NCBI RefSeq assembly: GCF_011578285.1
Contig: NZ_CP049916.1
Location: 186,001 to 250,000 of the forward strand
Direction: 5' to 3'
Length of the DNA stretch: 64,000 nt
From: Acinetobacter lanii
GTDB lineage: Bacteria; Pseudomonadota; Gammaproteobacteria; Pseudomonadales; Moraxellaceae
Program-made: the position numbers and the translations under genes
The notes under the pieces: generated by a model
Database searches by the model: none
Told to the model about the DNA's origin: nothing
Seen by the model: only the letters and a program-made list of their open reading frames with translations
Shown here: piece after piece, positions 60,273-64,000 of the stretch
Layout of the letters: every line of letters begins with the position of its first letter
Numbering within the stretch: position 1 is the first letter of the stretch

Positions 60273-60650
60273 ATGCCTATAACCGTACATGCAAATACTT
60301 CCATTGAAAATACAGAAGTACGTGAACAGCTTGAGCGTTTGTACGATACAAGCCCAGAATTTGGGGATGGGCAGGATGCCATTGAACAACTTGAGCAGAA
60401 CCTTGCTCAGTATACCTTACTTTATACCGCAGTATTTAATACAAAAATCATTGCGGCAATTTGGTCAACCGGGCAAGGCGACCGCCGTACCCTAGAAAAT
60501 ATTGTGGTGCATCCTGCCAATCGTGGGCGTGGTGTGGCAGAACGCCTGGTCAGTGAAGTCTGTCGTATGGAAGAAGAGAAAGGGGTTAAACACTTTGAGC
60601 CGGGCTGTGGTGCGATTCATCGTTGCTTAACCAGTTTAGAAAAGATTTAA
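60273..60650 (+). CDS. GNAT acetyltransferase-like protein (PanZ-like)
   Basis: Protein of 125 aa with AGGAGG ahead of the ATG. A compact GNAT fold: AVFNTKIIAAIWSTGQGDRR, then IVVHPANRGRGVAERLVSEV (acetyl-CoA pyrophosphate loop R-G-R-G-V-A). Size and general order resemble the PanZ (PanM) family, acetyl-CoA sensors that control aspartate decarboxylase PanD, but I can only suggest that link. It is divergent from hisB. Confidence 0.75.
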   Translation: MPITVHANTSIENTEVREQLERLYDTSPEFGDGQDAIEQLEQNLAQYTLLYTAVFNTKIIAAIWSTGQGDRRTLENIVVHPANRGRGVAERLVSEVCRMEEEKGVKHFEPGCGAIHRCLTSLEKI

Positions 60651-60699
60651 AACGCTGATTCGTCTTTCAATTTGCACTTTAAAAGATTAAGACAAATTA

Positions 60700-60727
60700 A
60701 AAGCAGTCCTCTAAAGGGCTGCTTTTT
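60700..60727 (+). terminator. Terminator of the PanZ-like gene
   Basis: Stem AAAGCAG.CC / GG.CTGCTTT with one mismatch and a 6-nt loop, then a T run. Confidence 0.82.
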
Positions 60728-60843
60728 TAGTTGTGAATGATCTGAACTCAAAAAATGCTGCACTATTTTTAAACGAATAGCGGCTAAATACAGTCAATTT
60801 GATTTAAAACTAGGCATTTGCTTAGGTTTTTCGAAAAACCCGC

Positions 60844-60872
60844 TTGACGATCACGAGGCGAAACTGTTTAAT
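60844..60872 (+). promoter_or_regulatory. Promoter of the first tRNA-Phe gene
   Basis: TTGACG, 17 nt, TTTAAT, with the -10 ending 10 nt before the tRNA 5' end. Confidence 0.65.
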
Positions 60873-60882
60873 ACGCTTCATC

Positions 60883-60958
60883 GGCGTGATAGCTCAGTAG
60901 GTAGAGCAACGGATTGAAAATCCGTGTGTCCCCAGTTCGATCCTGGGTCTCGCCACCA
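60883..60958 (+). tRNA. tRNA-Phe (anticodon GAA), copy 1
   Basis: 76 nt with encoded CCA. D arm GCTC/GAGC, anticodon arm ACGGA-TTGAAAA-TCCGT (GAA), T arm CCCAG/CTGGG. The acceptor GGCGTGA / TCTCGCC has a U-U mismatch at pair 5-68. It has its own promoter and terminator. Confidence 0.95.
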
Positions 60959-60963
60959 TATTC

Positions 60964-60996
60964 AAAAAATCTCTGACAAGTTCAGGGATTTTTTTT
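60964..60996 (+). terminator. Terminator of tRNA-Phe copy 1
   Basis: AAAAAATC.CTGA / TCAG.GATTTTTT with a 5-nt loop and T run. Confidence 0.8.
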
Positions 60997-61060
60997 GCCT
61001 AGAATTTGCCTAAAGTTTGCTTAAATAGTATGCGAACAAATAAAAAACGCATGATTTATA

Positions 61061-61089
61061 TTGACTAATGGGCTGAGTTACGGCTTAAT
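61061..61089 (+). promoter_or_regulatory. Promoter of the second tRNA-Phe gene
   Basis: TTGACT, 17 nt, CTTAAT, with the -10 ending 10 nt before the second tRNA, the same geometry as for copy 1. Confidence 0.6.
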
Positions 61090-61099
61090 ACACGGCATC

Positions 61100-61175
61100 G
61101 GCGTGATAGCTCAGTAGGTAGAGCAACGGATTGAAAATCCGTGTGTCCCCAGTTCGATCCTGGGTCTCGCCACCA
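61100..61175 (+). tRNA. tRNA-Phe (anticodon GAA), copy 2
   Basis: Identical over all 76 nt to copy 1, 217 bp downstream, and with the same U5-U68 acceptor mismatch. Flanking DNA is only partly similar (ATCG before, ATATTC after), so this is an old duplication or is kept alike by gene conversion. Confidence 0.95.
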
Positions 61176-61181
61176 TATTCG

Positions 61182-61213
61182 AAAAAACCTCAAACTTCAG
61201 TTTGGGGTTTTTT
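61182..61213 (+). terminator. Terminator of tRNA-Phe copy 2
   Basis: 8-bp stem CCTCAAAC / GTTTGGGG (one G-U) with TTCA loop, plus A and T runs that extend the pairing. Confidence 0.85.
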
Positions 61214-61361
61214 TATGCCCAAAATAAAGTTTTTACTGTTAAACAGTGCTGAATTTTATTGTTATTCAGATTAAATGATCGAAATTGTCAGACATATTTT
61301 TTCTATAAGCCCTGTTAAAGCATGTAGAGTGAAATCAAAACAACAATAATATCGAACCCAT

Positions 61362-62174
61362 ATGAAAGATTTATTCTCCGAATGTAGTGCCTTATATCAG
61401 CAAGCCCGCCCGAGTTACCCGCATAGCGTGATTTCTGAAATTTTAAACTATGTACCTTCTCAGCATTTTGCATGGGACTGTGGGGCAGGTTCAGGTCAAT
61501 TTACCCAACTGTTGGCACCTTATTTTGAGCAAATTGTGGCAACTGATATGAGCGCTCAGCAATTGCATCAGGCGCCGTATTTTGAAAATGTCAGTTATCA
61601 AATTCAACAGGCAGAACAAACGACATTTTCAGACCATAGTTTTGATTTGATTACCGTTGCTCAAGCGATTCATTGGTTTGATTTCGATGCCTTTTATGCA
61701 GAAGTGCGCAGAACCTTAAAAAAAGAAGGCATCATTGCTGTCATCGGTTATGGCACGCTAAGCACACAAGATGTGGCGTTAAATCAGCAGATCCAGCATC
61801 TGTATAGCGAGATTTTAAAAGACGACTGGGATCCTGAACGAGGCTATATCGATGCACATTATCAAACCATTCCCTTTCCATTTGAAATCCTGTCTGATTC
61901 CACCTCAAGCATGCAGTTTGAGTGGAGTAAAGCGCAGTTGTTGGGCTATTTAAATACTTGGACTGCGGTGAAACATCATCGTGAAACGTATGCCCAAGAT
62001 CCGCTTGCCAATATCACGGCATTTTTAAATGATCATGAAGAAAGTATTACAGTTGAATTTCCGCTTTTTGTTAAAATTGGCAAACTCAAGAAAACCAATG
62101 TGAAGCAACATCACAACCGTGACATGGGGCAGGTGTTTGGCTTATTTAAAATGCGTCGTCTGATCATGGGTTAG
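61362..62174 (+). CDS. Class I SAM-dependent methyltransferase
   Basis: Protein of 270 aa. Motif I is FAWDCGAGSGQFTQLLAPYF, the acidic motif II VATDMSAQQL, and motif IV FDLITVAQAIHWFDFDAFYA. The HWFD pattern and length fit the group related to trans-aconitate methyltransferases and yeast Crg1-like enzymes. The substrate is unknown. It follows the tRNA-Phe pair on the same strand but has its own start far from the tRNA terminator. Confidence 0.88.
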   Translation: MKDLFSECSALYQQARPSYPHSVISEILNYVPSQHFAWDCGAGSGQFTQLLAPYFEQIVATDMSAQQLHQAPYFENVSYQIQQAEQTTFSDHSFDLITVAQAIHWFDFDAFYAEVRRTLKKEGIIAVIGYGTLSTQDVALNQQIQHLYSEILKDDWDPERGYIDAHYQTIPFPFEILSDSTSSMQFEWSKAQLLGYLNTWTAVKHHRETYAQDPLANITAFLNDHEESITVEFPLFVKIGKLKKTNVKQHHNRDMGQVFGLFKMRRLIMG

Positions 62175-62231
62175 TCGATGGCTGTATCACCCTAAAAAAG
62201 AGAGCCTTTTAAGAGCAATGAAAGGCCATGC

Positions 62232-62654
62232 TTAATCTTGAATGAGCCGTTTGCCTAAACAGACCATATCCATTTCTTCATAGCCCAATTGTTCATAGAA
62301 GCTGTAAACATCGATATTCTCTTTAGGTAGCAACAGTTGTAGCTTCGGGCAACCGAGTGCAATCAAACGCTTTTCAAGTTGCTGGATCAATGCGGTCGCC
62401 ACGCCATTGCGCTGAGCATGTGGATGTACCGCCAAATAATTCACCCAACCTCGATGCCCGTCATAGCCACCCATTAAGGTGGCAATCAACTGATCATCTT
62501 TCACCGCCACTAAAAACAGCCCATCCTTGTGTGCCACTTTTCTAAAAATGTCGATTTCAGGGTTATTCCATGGTTAGGTTAAATCACACAATTCCCATAG
62601 CACAATAATGTCGTCTAAATCACTTTCAAGATAAGGTCGGATAATGAACATCAT
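62232..62654 (-). pseudogene. ypeA: GNAT acetyltransferase YpeA homologue, broken by an in-frame stop
   Basis: The full frame from ATG 62654 to the stop at 62232 would give 140 residues, the size of E. coli YpeA. Codon 27 is TAA (62576-62574): the sequence reads ...IIVLWELCDLT-stop-PWNNPEIDIFRKVAHKDG, where YpeA has ...CDLLRPWNDPEMDIERK. After the stop the reading frame stays open with ATLMGGYDGHRGWVNYLAVH and the GNAT loop. An ATG-like restart near 62537 would lack the N-terminal strand and helix. A sequencing error is the main alternative. Confidence 0.88.
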
Positions 62655-62926
62655 ATTAATGATTATTTATTGATCTACTTAAACTAGCGCAATTTTGATT
62701 TTTTAGTAAGTGAAATGAGTGTGATTTCTTTAGCTGATTACACAATCTAATGCCAAGGCGATCATTAAAAAAACTTTGTTTATGATATGTTTTACATATA
62801 TTTTATTGATTGATAATTGATCAATTGTATTTAATAAATTGTTGTTTTAATAGGTTAATTTAACCTATTGTTGAATATTATTAATTCAACTAAAATCTAA
62901 GTTGTTTGATCTTGGGGCTTGAAGAA
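62655..62926. other. Divergent AT-rich region ypeA remnant / secreted protein
   Basis: About 270 bp that should hold both promoters. It contains A/T-rich words and short palindromes (AATTGATCAATT at 62815-62826) but no clear regulatory site. Confidence 0.4.
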
Positions 62927-63382
62927 ATGAATGTTCTAAAAAGTGCAACTCAGATTTTTTTGTCGCTCTTTTGCGCGATGACGGTTTCAGCTTATGCTAA
63001 TCATACACTGATCGGTTTTAACCCAATCTCAGATGACGATTTAAGACAGGTGAGTGCAGCCTCTCGTTGGCTTGATGTGGCAAACCTCAATCATGTTCAA
63101 CATCAATCGAAACGAATTAAGCAAGCTCAGTGGTCTTTACAAAATGAAGCATTGACGGCTGATACCAATGCGTTTGGGCAGGATCGGATCATTTCACTGT
63201 TCAATCACATGCAATCCAATCCTGCCACTCAATTTTCAATGCAGGACAATCAGATTGTGATTCAACTGAATAACGTACATTTTGAGCGCATAGAAGTGGA
63301 TATGAATATCAATGGCTTAAAGAAGTTGATGGATCCTTTAAATATGACGCAATCATTGATGACTGGTGCAGTGGTCAGATAA
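62927..63382 (+). CDS. Secreted protein of unknown function
   Basis: Protein of 151 aa from ATG 62927 (GGGG/GAAG upstream); a TTG-led extension to 62906 is less likely. A Sec signal peptide (TQIFLSLFCAMTVSAYA cut before NH) is followed by FNPISDDDLRQVSAASRWLD, a short acidic motif that resembles the N-terminal motif of some Acinetobacter surface proteins (inference only). The rest is helical and Gln/Asn-rich, ending in IEVDMNINGLKKLMDPLN. Confidence 0.75.
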   Translation: MNVLKSATQIFLSLFCAMTVSAYANHTLIGFNPISDDDLRQVSAASRWLDVANLNHVQHQSKRIKQAQWSLQNEALTADTNAFGQDRIISLFNHMQSNPATQFSMQDNQIVIQLNNVHFERIEVDMNINGLKKLMDPLNMTQSLMTGAVVR

Positions 63383-63431
63383 CAACGCGATCAGTACTCA
63401 TAAGCGCTACAGATACTTTTGTTTAGCGTTA

Positions 63432-63458
63432 AAAAAACGCCCCATAGGGCGTTTTTTA
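63432..63458. terminator. Bidirectional terminator between secreted protein and CoA-transferase
   Basis: Stem ACGCCC / GGGCGT with CATA loop, flanked by A and T runs, between convergent genes. Confidence 0.9.
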
Positions 63459-63473
63459 TGACTTAATTTTCGC

Positions 63474-64000
<527 letters not shown>

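Overview
The window reads as a chromosomal segment of an Acinetobacter species (Moraxellaceae), probably not A. baumannii itself. The grounds are: about 40% G+C with AT-rich intergenic regions, a chromosomal OXA-type class D beta-lactamase of the Acinetobacter carbapenemase lineage, a CrbS-type kinase beside yjcH-actP, dispersed hisB-hisH / hisA / hisF genes, and an IS630-family insertion sequence. All identifications come from reading the sequence; no database was searched.

Layout. 1-6.5 kb: partial old-yellow-enzyme reductase, waaA/kdtA (Kdo transferase), rsmE, an MscS channel (convergent with rsmE and overlapping it), and acs. 6.5-10.3 kb: organosulfur block with a DszC/SfnB-like flavin monooxygenase, an SfnG-like dimethylsulfone monooxygenase and its MsuE-like FMN reductase. 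10.6-18.4 kb: acetate sensing and uptake with a CrbR-like response regulator, a CrbS-like hybrid kinase fused to a sodium/solute symporter, yjcH and actP. 18.5-24 kb: odd channel-like protein, sRNA candidate, OXA beta-lactamase, multi-hairpin RNA candidate, diguanylate cyclase and MORN-repeat protein. 24-34 kb: uvrA, GlpM-like protein, tenA, DUF475 protein, YajR-like MFS transporter, ssb, ahpC and LysR. 34-39 kb: isochorismatase, pirin, and an FAD oxidoreductase/methyltransferase pair. 39-45.5 kb: tRNA-Thr, a small secreted protein, tRNA-Ser, kup, a secreted protein, a NUC1-type nuclease and aqpZ. 45.6-60.2 kb: AraC regulator, fatty-acid-hydroxylase-like protein, hisF, thrB, a 22-bp tandem repeat array, an orphan IS630-like HTH protein, an amino-acid permease split by a complete IS630 element, a PuuB-like oxidase, EamA transporter, hisA, exonuclease, XRE regulator, DUF805 protein, hisH and hisB. 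60.2-64 kb: PanZ-like GNAT protein, two tandem tRNA-Phe genes, a methyltransferase, a ypeA homologue broken by a stop codon, a secreted protein and a partial acetate CoA-transferase.

How the genes work together. acs, the CrbS/CrbR-like pair, yjcH-actP and the CoA-transferase form an acetate-scavenging set: uptake, activation and the two-component system that in Vibrio and Pseudomonas controls acs. The flavin monooxygenases and FMN reductase fit use of sulfones as sulfur source. The split permease and the oxidase after it look like a former uptake/oxidation pair for an amine or gamma-glutamyl-amine, now without its transporter.

The less ordinary items are a precisely phased 22-bp repeat array beside an orphan transposase-like DNA-binding gene, two candidate small RNAs around the OXA gene, an IS copy whose transposase carries an in-frame stop, and a paired palindromic intergenic repeat family.
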